DNA of 64,000 nucleotides, taken from NCBI GenBank assembly GCA_033980235.1, contig CM067066.1, forward strand, positions 27,587,476 through 27,651,475, read 5' to 3'. Source of the stretch: Diadema setosum (Eukaryota > Echinodermata > Echinoidea > Diadematoida > Diadematidae). The notes beneath the pieces were generated by a model. That model made no database searches and was not told where the DNA came from. It saw only the letters and a program-made list of their open reading frames with translations. The position numbers were made by a program, and so were the translations under genes. Shown piece after piece: positions 23,450-35,759 of the stretch. Within the stretch, counting starts at the first letter, position 1, and every line of letters starts with the position of its first letter.

Positions 23450-25992
23450 TGTTTCATTGCACTTTTGATAGAAGATATCTGCTCTTGATTTGGTCTACAC
23501 AATTGATAACAATGTACATATTTGTGTAACAATATTGGCATGCACATGTACGATTGATGGGCAATCCACATTTCTTCGTAAATTATCAAAATTGTAATAC
23601 GTAATTGTGGTATTCTATGAATATAGCATCAAGAGAGACAGACAAGCAATTCCGACGGTAAATATTGACCTCCTCGCCAAAGCAGTGCAAAGTTCTCTGA
23701 AGCAGGTTTCATGGTACTTGTGACAAAAGTTTGCGTGGTATCATCTCCGACCCAGGGGCAACATTATTTATCTCTTGTTGCTGTTTCTTGCTAAATCTCT
23801 TGGATGAATGGATACGCAGACATGGAAAGGCAAGATATGCCATCAAATACAAAGTACTATTAATCACACATTGTCAAGTAAGTAACGGATGAACGGCCAA
23901 AAATTTGCAGTCATTATGGCATGAGACAACGCATTCTTTGTAAACGTATGCGTCTGAGTGCAGGGTGGGGTGTGTGGGGGGGGGGTGATTTTTTCTAACT
24001 ATGAGGTGAAATACCAAGATAACACAACAACAACAAAACTGCTAACACATCAAAAGCAAACTAATACATAATTCTCTCAGCTTTTTTTTTTCATCTTCAA
24101 TACGCCTACACTGAACACTGCACAGTTTTAGAAGAATCCACAATAGCAGGCTCCTTGCCGTACAGACCAAGGATGGGCTAGATTATCAGAACTTCGACAA
24201 ATTCTCGACAGGAATTCAATAACTTTCTGACAGATCGAATTCGGATGCATCGTAAAAATGAATTCGGCAAAATGATCCTTTTGAGGAGCGTAGTAGACAT
24301 GTGTCACGATGGAGTATGAAATGTCAATGCTCTGAAAAATTTGAGACATGAAATACTGATTTTACTTTACTTTGTCCACTTGAAACACACACACATGCAC
24401 ACACACCCAAACATACACATCAAATTCTGAAACCAGCAGAGGCATTTTTTTTTTTGTCCTGTCAAATTTCTCTCCATGTATGTGGAAGATGGTTTCAGGA
24501 GAAGTTTTTAAGTCATTTAGGTCTATTGGTACAAACACAAAGCAGTTCATGAAACTGAATTACCCATAATCTACAATATTTGTTGTTGTATGGCTTACCA
24601 CACAATCACAGTTGTGGTGCATGCACATGGATGTGGTGCTTTATGAAATACATACAATGTACAATGGATGTGTGTGCAGTTGGACCAAACAGGCTCCCCC
24701 CTCCCCCTCCCCCAAAAAATCAATTGAGTTATAACCAGTATTCTCACATGGATGTGTAAATGGAATGACAAACTACTTTCTACAACAACAACAACAACAA
24801 CAAATAGTAATACCATGTGTTAACCTGTAGGGGGTATGCAGACATACCAGGCCAAAAAAGCGACATTTTGCAGCAGAGTAAAGCAACAACAATAACAACA
24901 ACAAAATCTTATCAGGGAGACCTCTCACTGGTCTCATCAACCATTTCACACTGCAATATGTGCTCGCACAATCATTGATTTTTTATACTTTAACAACAAA
25001 ATTAACACTCTGCCAAAAAACTTGACTAAACTTACACATACTCGCAACAGACTGTAAAACTGCAAATAAAGGCTGCAAAGCTGCGAGAGGCTGCTGTTCT
25101 GCATTCAGCATCACGTCTACCTCTAGGGGGAATCGGGGGGAACACAAACGCCTTTATACTAATGATACATTTCATCAATGGATCTTCACAGATCTTTGTG
25201 AACCGATCTTCACGGAAAAAAAAAATAACGGCTCTAGTCACATAATAATGATGAAAAATTGATGCGACATGGATCATGTGATGCGTGTGAACAGAACCTT
25301 ATCAATTTCCAGGAGGACACGATATGTGGACGGCTGCAATCTGTATGGTTGTATACATTGGATGCACATCTAGCCAGCATAGGCAGCCTGTGAAGGATTT
25401 CTCTCCCTCTTCTTCTCTTCTTTCTTTCCTCCGTTCCTTATTTCTTTCTTACGTTCCCCCCTTCTTGTAACCATTTGCTGTTCAGATCACAGCAGGTCGA
25501 TTTGTAGTGCTAGAACTCTACGTTTTGAGACAGGAGATGTGCAGTGCAGCGTAGCTCTGTTTACACCTGTACGTCACGTGTGATCCCACGACATGTTTAC
25601 ACACTGGCCACCGTTAACAAGCTGCCCGGAATGCAAACTGGCACTGTCCTGAAGCGGACCGAGATTGTTTGCGGCGCGGCGGTGACATACGGTTCAATCA
25701 ACTGGACGGAAACGCTTTTTCAACCGACTGTCAATACATCATCTAATTGGAGGCCTATGTTAAAGTCTCTGATGTGACAGGTTTGCTAACACAGGAGAAC
25801 AAACAAAATGTTCCAAGATGTATGATGTACACACAGGTGAATGTTGAATTGCAATGGGCTGTGGAGTTAATCTACACTTAATGGCTGCAATCACTCTTGC
25901 AGAAATCATCACAAATAAGAATTAAATATGTTCCACACTGCAAAAATATATTTTTTTTTTTACAAATGGTCAGTTGAGAACGAGAAGGGCAT
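23450..25992. other. Intergenic sequence, no gene seen
   Basis: Mostly AT-rich with CA, CAA and polyG microsatellites (for example ACAACAACA near 24790). A more complex, GC-richer patch lies at 25540-25750. On the minus strand that patch contains TGTATTGACAG followed by TCGGTT, which resembles the start of the ZNRF1 last exon (see findings), but no gene is supported. Confidence 0.55.
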
Positions 25993-26606
25993 TTAAAGAA
26001 GAAATTCAGTCCAAAATAAGTTAGTCTGATAAAAAAGAGTAAAATCTTATGAGTTCAATGGTGAAAATTTGACTGAAATCGGATGAAAAGTGAGGAAGTT
26101 ATGAAATTTTGAAGTTTTGCTAATTTCTGCAAAACTATTCTTGTACAGTGGATATGAATATGCAAATGAGTGAACTGACCATGTCATAACCTCACAATTT
26201 TCCATGATTGATCGTGTACAAAAAAAAATGACGAAAATTCAATGTTTATGTCATTCAAGTCTGAAACATGATGTTATTCCTGGTTGAATAACTTCAGAAT
26301 AGTGATCAGTTAGATACATTAGGATTTGAACCTCGCTCATAATTGCATTTGAATGAAAAACTTGAAGTTTCAACATTTCAAGTACAAACTATATGGTAAG
26401 TTGTGAGGGAATGACATGCTCACTTTGCAATTTGCATATTCATATTCACTGTTCAAGAACTGTTCCCCAAAAAATAACGAAAATTTCAAAATGTCATAAC
26501 TTCCTAATTTTTCATCCAATTTCAATCAAATTTATACCGTTGAACACCTAATATTGTACTCTTTCTTATCAGACTAACTTATATTTGGACTGGATTTCCC
26601 CTTTAA
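25993..26606. mobile_element. Palindromic TTAA MITE, family 3
   Basis: TTAA lies at 25993-25996 and 26603-26606. The left end reads AAGAAGAAATTCAGTCCAAA and the complement of the right reads AGGGGAAATCCAGTCCAAA. Both continue with AAGTTAGTCTGATAA and AAGAGTA, and the arms pair over most of about 250 bp (for example AGTGGATATGAATATGCAAA against AGTGAATATGAATATGCAAA). The length is about 614 bp, with no coding capacity. The arms have diverged more than in the 61935-62500 element, so it looks older. Confidence 0.8.
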
Positions 26607-27123
26607 TGGCCTTCTTCCATAATTACAAACAACTTGGTACAAGGAGGATAGAGATAAGTTCTCATATTACAATGTAGCTCCATCACATAATGCAAATGAA
26701 CTTTTGTAGGACATGTACCAGGTATGTTGTTCATACAATACCCTTGTTACACATCGCTGGGGACAATTATGTAAAAAAAAAAAAAAAAAAAAAAAAGAAT
26801 CACATTCTAAGGGCACGGAGAAGTTTGTGATTCCAATAAATGGTGCCTGAAGTTTATGACTTAGCTGCAATGAACTATTTTAACACAAAATCAGGAATCT
26901 GATTACCTCTGTCACAAGAATTATTGCAAAGTTGATAGTTGCTCGTTGAAGTTTGTAGAATTTTTATGAACTTGGACTTTGGTATCAAGTTTTCCTGACT
27001 ACAAAATTATAATAGCTCAGTGTTTCAGAATGTTTAATTCATGTATCAAATGTTCCTCTGAAAAGTTTGCCTGAAAGTAGAATCTTGTCTTTTGACCTTG
27101 ACTCTCGGCTCATTACCCCCAAC
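26607..27123. other. Intergenic sequence, no gene seen
   Basis: AT-rich, with an A-rich tract of more than 20 bases at about 26773-26797. Nothing else is recognisable. Confidence 0.6.
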
Positions 27124-27360
27124 TACTGTAAAAGTGGTTATTTTTGTTATGTGTTTTTTTTTTGTTTTGTTTTGGTTTTTTTTTTGAGCTGGGCTGAGAA
27201 AGATCGATTTCACCTGTTTTTAATAGAATCAAGACATTTAATAGCAAAAATATAATAGTAACAGTAATATATATATAACAAGCAAAAATACTCACATGCT
27301 CTTATTTTCGTGCAAGAATCTGGTCATGCGAAATGTGCAAAAATCTCCACTAGTACAGTA
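27124..27360. mobile_element. Element with TACTGTAAAA ends (237 bp)
   Basis: The left end TACTGTAAAAGTGGTTATTT pairs with the right end at 27360, whose complement reads TACTGTACTAGTGGAGATTT. CGTGCAAG and GCGAAATG motifs near the right end resemble those in the sister copies at 47563 and 56833. The interior is T-rich and non-coding. Confidence 0.65.
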
Positions 27361-27659
27361 TCCTGAAACTCATCATGGAATAAAAGAAAAAAAAAAAAAC
27401 AAATGCATAATGTGGATTCAGCATTTTTGTCTATTGTCCATATCAGTTGTAAACACGTTTTATCATTTTCAAGACCGTTTTCTGATCTGGTCTCATTCAT
27501 GGTGCCATAAAACAATTAAGAGAGAGAGAAAAAAAAAACAAAACTACATATCAAGATGAAATCAAGGAGGGTCAATGGGCAAAAAGGAATATCGTAGTTG
27601 CATTTCATTATTCTGAAGGTTTGTTATTTCAAAGGTTTGTAATTGCCAAAATAAAATAA

Positions 27660-27935
27660 AATTTGTTTATTTGATGAAAATTGGTTTTGAAATAGCTGAG
27701 ATATCCCAAACAATGCGATCCTAATAGAAGGTGGGTCCAACCTTTCATTAGGATCGCTTGTCTTGCCTTGTTTTCGGATATCTCAGCTATTCCAAGACCA
27801 ATTTTCATCAAATAATGTTTGAATTCCTCTTAGAATTGTATGCTCTTTAACATTTCATAAAGTAGTTTCTAAGTATCTCACAAAAAGGTTCAAAGCTGAA
27901 TCCTCACCTCAACCAATACTATACCATCCCTTTAA
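27660..27935. mobile_element. Palindromic TTAA MITE, family 1 (copy b, left end lost)
   Basis: It retains the inner left arm (TTTGATGAAAATTGGTTTTG), the centre and the full right arm, ending CCATCCC then TTTAA at 27935. The left terminus is missing, so this copy is truncated. Confidence 0.75.
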
Positions 27936-27949
27936 CATACATTATTAAC

Positions 27950-28201
27950 AAGTCAAGGGAATGTGTACCTTTTTGTGGAAGTTTTGTGGAATTCTCTTTA
28001 TATTTTTTGGATATCGTTCCACGCATGTGACATCATACACTGTAATAGTCTTCTCATCCAGCATTGACTGAGCAGAAACTTTAAAAATTCATAACTTTGG
28101 AATGGATCATCCAATTTTTCTCAAACTTTCACTGATGTATTCTATTAATATTCTTGCATTCACTCAATCCATATGTATATGAAGGTGAACTTGTCCCTTA
28201 A
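27950..28201. mobile_element. Right half of TTAA MITE family 2
   Basis: Shares with the intact copy at 61935-62500 the blocks TCTTCTCATCCAG, AAAATTCATAACTTT, TCCAATTTTTCTCAAACTTT and CACTCAATCCA, and ends GTCCC then TTAA at 28201. Only one arm is present. Confidence 0.7.
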
Positions 28202-29299
28202 CAGTATAGCTGTGATTAAATATCTTCACCAATGTTTCTTTTTTTTTCGTAATAAGTTCAATGTTGGAAGGAAAGAAATGCTTTAGCGAGTGTTATAAAC
28301 AGTAGGTTGAGAAACAGGCAGCGAACTCATACTCCTCAATGTGATGTTTCTGCAGCTAAATCCCCAGACACAGATCGGGGAGACTGTTGTTTCAGAGACC
28401 CATCCAGCCCAGATATGTGATGTCTGTAAGTGTGTCAATTTCTTGGAGAAATGTTGCTGATGCTCGCCCAGTAATGGCTGATTGATTTCAACCCAATTTA
28501 ATGCTGGCCCGTGGTTCATGCTCGGTATGTCGTTACGGGGGGAATGCCGTAATGCAGGGGCGATGCATGCATTTGGAGTGTAGATTTCAGGAGCTTGCCG
28601 GAAGATTGCTCCGCCTCTTGAAAGACATATCTCTGCAAGAATACCCCGCTGTGCTGTTCCCCTTCATCAACTCATAATTCAATGTAAATTGGCAGCCTGT
28701 ATGTAGTGGCATAGTCCCAGATACATTATGAATTTCTCCCCCACCCCCACCCTGCATGTCAAGTGAGGATATCATCTTCTCTTATCTTTTTTTTCCTTGC
28801 TTATGAATGCAATGTTCTCGTTTCTCGCTCTTAACTCTCAGAGCTGATTTTCTGATTGAGTTGTATGTTATAACAACTTTCAGTTAAACTTTGCAATACC
28901 AGTCAGTTGTAATGAGGCAATCACACCCCCCCCCCCTCCCACACACAACAAAACAATTTCCTTCTAATAGATGCACATACAGAATGTTCACCTAAACGTG
29001 AGTGCATTACATGTATATATCTGACTTCTAAGGCATGTATAGAACACAACCAATCTACTTTTCTATGGAAAAGATAGGCCAGATGGATACGATATCATTT
29101 TCGTGATGCCATGAAATGAGATAATAACTATGACAATCGGTCATATAAAAATATTTTCAATTCAATTCAATTATACTTTATATCACCGAACATCCCATGA
29201 TTAAATTGTTTAAATGCTATGTCACAGATTGTCACAAAATTTGAGGACCAAACACATCACCCCTGTCAGAGAATCATTTCTGTCTCCTTTTCTCTTCCT
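28202..29299. other. Intergenic sequence, no gene seen
   Basis: About 1.1 kb between two composite MITE remnants. It includes C-rich tracts near 28738 and 28927 and an AATTCAATTCAATT run near 29160 that looks like a retroposon tail. No exon is recognised. Confidence 0.55.
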
Positions 29300-29463
29300 A
29301 CATTCAAATAAACTTTGAATTATTTATAGAATTACATGCTCTTTAATATTTCATAACAGGTTTGTCATCATCATCATCATCATCATCATAAAAAAAAAAG
29401 TCATAATCAAACAAAGTTGGAAACCTGAAGCCCAATATCAACCAAAACTGTACCATCCCTTTA
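29300..29463. mobile_element. Right arm of TTAA MITE family 1 (copy c)
   Basis: Begins around TCAAATAAACTTTGAATTAT and ends CTGTACCATCCC then TTTAG, so the outer TTAA has one change. A CAT-type microsatellite has expanded inside (about 29367-29390). The left arm is absent. Confidence 0.7.
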
Positions 29464-29755
29464 GGGTAATATCATTCCCCCTGCCTTCTAAAAGGGGCAA
29501 GACATGTACTCTTCTATTATGCAAGAAAAGTCAAAATGTATCAAATTTTCTTTATATTTTCTTTCATTCCATACATCTGACATCACAAGCTGTAGTAGTC
29601 TTCTCATCCAGTGATAGCAGCACTGAAGCTTCAAAAATTCAGAACTGTTTAATAACAGATTGTCCAATTTTCCTCAAATTTTCACTGATGAGTTCTACTA
29701 AGATTGCTGCATTCTCTAAATCTGCATGTATATTTATAATGAACTTGCCCCTTAA
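29464..29755. mobile_element. Right half of TTAA MITE family 2 (second fragment)
   Basis: Starts near the family centre (ATTCCCCCTGCCTTCT against ATTCCCCCTGCTTTCT in the intact copy) and carries TCTTCTCATCCAG, TGTCCAATTTTCCTCAAA and the end GCCCC then TTAA at 29752-29755. It directly abuts family-1 copy c, repeating the order seen at 27660-28201. Confidence 0.7.
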
Positions 29756-30826
29756 ATGGTCACACTGTAGAATTTCAGGTGCACTTTAAGTTTCAACTGG
29801 TTGACTGGACAGTGGGTTTACCACGTAGGGGTACCTGACCGCTTGTTTCACCATGGGCTACAAAAATTACTGCCACAGAAGCAGGTGCGTTTTGGTGTGA
29901 TGACTCAGTGAACCTTACTGAACAAATGGTGTCCAGTCACCACGCATTCCAAATCTTGTGCCTACAAAGATGATGACCCCCCCCCCCCCCCCCCCCATGA
30001 TAATAATAATATAATCCCGTTATCTCTTTTCTGTTCTTGTGGCATGCAATATACACTGCTAGTAAAACGGCTACAATATTTCTGAAATTTTGAAGAAAAA
30101 AAAATCTTTACTACTTGAGTACTACCGTAATTCACATTGCAGATAATCGTTAAGCCCCTGTGGTGACCTTACTCTTAACTCTGACATTAACTCTGACCTT
30201 TAAATTGACACTTGCGGAACACTTGAGATTTGTGTGAACATGGTTACTTCCTGGTACAAGCTTATGATGGATTGTTCGGAGTTACTGCATAACATAGCAG
30301 ATTGCAGTCTATGGCATTTTAACCGCAGTGAAAGAAACTCGTAAGTGACAGAGTCTTGTGGTAAGGCTAATGGACAGCTCAAACGGAGATGGAAAGACTA
30401 ATATGCAATTCACTGGGAAACATACACACCAGATGGAGAATGGGCCTCATAAACTACATACAGTATGCGCGACTAAATGTGGGACACTCGGTACAGGGTT
30501 GAATTTCTTTTCTGTATAGGAGCTTTAATGTTTGTCTTTTCTAGTCTGTCAAAGTACAAAAATATATGTATGTGTCGGGTTGGCACATGACCAGTACTTT
30601 CTTCCAGCATGCAATATATGGAAGGGGCACTCTGTATAGCACTTTTTATGATACAGAATAGGATCTCTAGATATATCTCTTGTGCATGTACACCTAGTTG
30701 GGGAGTCATGACATATAAGGGTATGTATAATAAGCTGGTATTGATATAAGAAGCTAATGCAAAAGAAGCCATTGCACTATTAAAAGTTCAATCAGTATAG
30801 TTATTACACATACCTACAGACAGATA

Positions 30827-30828
<2 letters not shown>

Positions 30829-30858
<30 letters not shown>
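30829..30858. repeat. (CA)n microsatellite
   Basis: About 15 uninterrupted CA dinucleotides. Confidence 0.9.
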
Positions 30859-30860
<2 letters not shown>

Positions 30861-33800
30861 AATATACACTCATACAGCACATAGAAATGGACAAGCATCA
30901 GACTTAACTCTTGAACTCTTTTTGCCACATGTATTGACTGTGTTCATGGACAAAACCCACAGGCATGTACAAGGTTTGTCATTCCTTGTGGATTTTGAAT
31001 ATATTTACGTTATCTTCATCAAATATACAATATTTTTCTTACAAAATATCAATAGAAATTTACCAGGCTTTCACTTCTTGTATCTGAAGAAGAAGAAGAA
31101 AAAAAAAGGACAAAATGAAATTATCACAAAATTTACATAATTTTCATAAATCTGTATATACAAGAGTGACACACACACACAAAAAAAAATATTTGCATTA
31201 ATCAGTGAGTTTTATGAGATCTCCGATGAGTGACAAAGCCTAGGCAAAACAACAAACATGTCAATGATCATGCCGAGAATTCAAAATACTACCTAGCTAT
31301 ACACATTCCAAGCATCTCTCATATTCAGCACTATGTACATGTCAAATTGGGAGCTGCCATCAATGTAAGTGATGGCTTCAATATATATATATATATATAT
31401 AATGTTCTATTTATATTATATAGGTACATGTATATACATGTATATACTTAGCATTTAAATTCTAAAACACCATACTTCTCAAGAATAACAAGTGCTGACT
31501 TTATAACATCGTGAGAATGAGTGACTATACACTTAGATTGTGGCAAAAAAGAACCTACAAGGTTATAATTAGTAACCCTTAAAGGTGTGCTAGGTGTTAT
31601 TAATGGCATGATTCTACACCGTATGTGACCTTGTGCTCATGATCAGCCCACAAACACAGGCATTTTCACGACAAACCTTTTGAACTTGGGACTACCCAAG
31701 AGGTCATTTGAAGACAAATTATTTTCTTTGTCTCCCACCTCCGTCATCACCACAACTACTACAAAGCAATAAAAATCTCCTCTTTATCACTTTCCGGTAA
31801 TTTGTAAAATTTGTGTGAGATTTTGAATCCTATTCAAAAGAAATACATAAAACTGCTATTGCAAAGCTCACTACAAACTTTTTCCTTAGGTGGCCTTTTC
31901 AGGCAACAAAAATCTCTAAATTTTGACATTCTAGGGGCCCACAAATAAAATTGTGTCCCCAAATAATGGGAAACATAATAATCCATTTAGAATTCTTAGC
32001 TGCCCCATTGGACCACCAAAAGATGACCCTTCTGGAAGTTTGGTAGCCCGCAATCAATTTTCAGTGGCCCTGGGCCACCAGACCACCACTTTAATTGTTG
32101 AGCCCTGGATATCATCACACAGTGACAACTATGTTGGGTTAGGATTCAGATTGCTCGGGATGGGGGAGAGTAGGGGGGCAGAGGGGATTCCATTAGCTCC
32201 TCCTGAGGTGAATACACTCGTAATCAGAAAAAAAAAAAAACTACAATGAAAATGTCTGTGCTAAAGAGAGGTTGGTTGCATTATTCCTCATATAATAGCC
32301 AGAGTCCCATTTAGTCAAGCTGAGGACATAAATGTACTCTACCTGGTTGTCTGGCAATAATGTGGTTAATTTCAGAGAAACCTTCCGAGTCAATGCAAAA
32401 AGAGATACCGGTAATGTAATCAAGAATACAGACTTGGTGATAATTCTATAGAAATCCACCCCCACCCCCCACCCCCCAAAAAAAAAACCAAATAAATAAA
32501 TAAATCTTAAAGTATGGAATTTTGCACATTTTCAGTGATATCGGTCATTGTCAATAAACGTATGCAAATTACCTGACAGTAATGAATGAGGTCATTGTTA
32601 CATAGATCTCTCCTATGTCCCTTTTTTGAAATCAATTAAGAATGAAACCATTCTACATCTCTTCAAATTCTCTGATCATGCATCATTATAGTAATGGTTG
32701 CTAGATTATTAGCAAAAATGATGTTTACTACACAGTCATTTAAAATGTTATATCAAACTAATATGAACATGTAGAGTGGAGTCTAAAGGACCACAGTAGA
32801 GTGAGTGGAACCTGTTCATTGGTCATAAAAAAATAAAAATACAAAATCATACCAGATATTAGAAATAACATAGGCTTGATGGGCATGAATGTGACCAGCA
32901 CAAACATAGGAAGTAAGCATTGGACATCCAAATATAATTATTCTTATTATTGTCATTGTTACATAATGGCAATAATGATAATAATAACAATTATCATCAT
33001 CACTGTAAACATTCTCGTCATCATTACAATAATTATATCAACACAAAGTGGCTGCTCCCCAACCTGCTTGACAAGATTGTGCAACAATAATCATGATTTT
33101 CATATTCACAAAAGAAAAACAGACTAAATAGTACACTGTGATTAGGGAGAACATATAGTAATAACCTGAGAAAAACAAAACGAAAAAAACAAAACACTCA
33201 ATGTTCTTTCGGATGTTGATGAAACTTTCATTCTATTCTTGTTTAAATTTGATTTTTCTCTGCTGATGAAAGTCCATCAGGCCATGAAGACAGTTTAATC
33301 TTCAAATATTAACTATCATTCCATTAGAGTCTGATGGAAAAGCTGCCAAGATGAAACTGATAACCTCATGAGGGTGGTAATTATGACTGTCTTAACTCTT
33401 CGTGTGCCACGGTGTAAACTCCCTGTGTGCCACACTACTATGGGACCGCCACACATGAGCACTTTTGGAAAACATTCTGTTCTTCAAAGCCATGTAAAAA
33501 CATTTTATAAAAACGCTATATCATTCTACACATGCTGGTGAGCAAAATTGCAGAGAAAATTCCAAGCTTTGCTGTGATGTAACATTCATGGCAAAACTAT
33601 CGTAATATTTCTTGCAAATGGCCAGTAGCTGTGTTATTATCCAGATCTGGAAGGAAATGACTTCTTGAGACATAAGAGCGGCAGAAAATGAGAATTTACT
33701 TGAAAAACGCCCATGGAACACCACTATTCAATCACCATGCAATGCTATCTGTGCGAGGAATGGAGTCAGGAGTAAAGCTTTCATTGTACTGTAGTGGTAT

Positions 33801-34603
33801 TTGGTGATTTATTAATCTGTTTGGGAGGGTTTGTGCATTACAGCAAAATGTGCAAACTTGGCAAGCCGTCAGCCGAGTCGAGCATACGTATGCGGCACAT
33901 AAAGAGTTAACTGACACAATGTCGGCCTGAATACCTCTCTGTTTGGATTATCTCTGACAAAACTAGGAGATGCAAATTTGAAGTTGTGTATAGGGATGAC
34001 ACATTACGACCTCTAATCTTGCTAAATCCCCCTAATCCCCCCTCACCCCACCCCCTCCCATTCCCTTTCTGGGTACACCTTCTCAACAGAAGGTTACAGT
34101 TTACCTGTTAAACTCAACAAGACTGTTGGAGATGATGAATTTCAATTAGGCACCAAATTGCCCATCATTTCATCAACCAACCTCGCACAAAAAATATGAG
34201 ACTCACACATCAACTTTTACCTACAGCATGTCGATGAATAATCATAGCCTTTGGGTTTGTGATGTTATAAAGTCAGCCCTTCACACAAAAATCAAGCCTT
34301 CTTTGATAATTCTCTTTGTACAAACCATATAAAATAGGAAGGAAAGTGGAGAGTACTGAAAAAAAGCATGGAAGGCCCATGCACATTGTATTTCCATGTA
34401 ACGTCTTCACTAAAACATGTATTGCATGCATTCACATAAACATCAAAAAGTGATTCACATATTAAGTGTTGTGTTTTAGCACTTTCATGGCAAAAAAATG
34501 CGTACAGAGTTTAGCAAAACTACCTACGACAGAGCACATTCGATCATAAAGACGTTTTACCGTCAGCAGAATGACGTGCCTAACCACGTCACACTTTGAC
34601 ACT

Positions 34604-34674
34604 GTCACATGGCATAATTTCAGACATACATGTCACATGATCACTCAGGTCAAACGATAATGCGGGTCACATGA
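34604..34674. promoter_or_regulatory. Cluster of three GTCACATG E-box motifs
   Basis: GTCACATG at 34604, GTCACATGA at 34632 and GTCACATGA at 34666 lie within 71 bases. TCACATGA is the M-box type bound by MiT/TFE and USF bHLH-zip factors in other animals. AGGTCA (34647) and its complement TGACCT (34672) are nuclear-receptor half-sites in the same stretch. Function is inferred from motifs only. Confidence 0.3.
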
Positions 34675-35190
34675 CCTCAAAGTTGTTTATTAACCTCTCA
34701 TTCACACACAGTTCGGTACACATTAACGTCATAACTCTCCTCCGTGATGGCATAACTTACGCTGATGTCAAGTTTCAAATTACACAGCACGAGAGCATCA
34801 GATCCAGGGATCTGCCACATAAATACAAGCAACATGTGAAGCATACAGCCAATTCCTGTTATAGATTAAAAATTATGATAGAACTTTAAACTCTACTCTG
34901 ATATTTTGTTAGATCTTGAGCACTGACATAAGACCCAAAAAATACTCTTGTCGAGTTCTAATGGTAAGTAAATCACTACTATTTCCTTGGAAATTAGACT
35001 CATGACAGGGGTTCCATGGTCAACAAAGAACAATCACCTTCTTTTTGCCAAATTAGCAAGTAAAATAATGATCGACATGATTCCTTGATACTCCGCTGTG
35101 TTCTTATTTTTCTCTCTGAAAATGATTTCAATGCTAGAACTGTCAAGCCTAACAAACTGCCAATTTCTCTTTATCATCATCCACATTATA

Positions 35191-35759
35191 CTTAATGATT
35201 CTTACTGCCAATAGAGTTACTACCAGAACAGTTTGAAGTGACCATCACCTTCCGCTCTCCCTCCCCTCTTCCGCTGACCTTGACCCCGTGACCTTTGATG
35301 CCATGACCCGATAGGTCACAGGTCTTCTTCTTGGTGTCACACTTGCTTTCTTGGACCATCTGAAAGATGAGTTGGCCACGCAGCACACTGCATATTACCA
35401 GGGAGGTGAGTCTCACCTCCCTGATATCACCCAACTTATGATGATAAATAGTGTCTGCTAGTAAGCTGCAAGTATGCAAATTCAAAAGTTTTGCTGAGAC
35501 AACATTCTTTTTTTTGTTTTAGTCTTTTCATAGTCAAAAAGTGAAAAAGACTTTTAACTAACACCCCCCCCCCACACACACACCCTCCCCCACACTTGAA
35601 ATTCTTTGACCTCTGAACTTGATCTACCTCTGTACCAAATCTGATGAACAGTTTCATAACACCTCATAGTTGGATTTTTGGGCCAAGAATGACAAAACTG
35701 GGGCTCTTGGAAGTAGGCCTATACAATAGCAATATCATACTGCACAAGCTCCTGGATGG
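35191..35759. other. Sequence rich in TGACCT motifs with a weak minus-strand exon candidate
   Basis: On the minus strand, CTCATCTTTCAG is a good acceptor directly before an open frame starting MVQESKCDTKKKTCDL at 35359 and running 55 codons to TAA near 35192. I recognise no protein family. The stretch is rich in TGACCTTGACC and GTGACCTTTG blocks, which also characterise the tandem repeat at 62960-63870, so a repeat origin is as likely as an exon. The 3' part (35590-35650) reads TTTGACCTCTGAACTTGATC, again in that style. Confidence 0.25.

Larger units (their letters stand above)
29756..35190. other. Intergenic sequence, no gene seen
   Basis: About 5.4 kb without a supported exon. It includes a C20 run (29977-29996), a CA dinucleotide array (about 30829-30858), an AT dinucleotide array (about 31380-31400) and an ATT/ATC-rich tract (about 32940-33030). 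Three GTCACATG E-box motifs cluster at 34604-34674. Confidence 0.6.
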
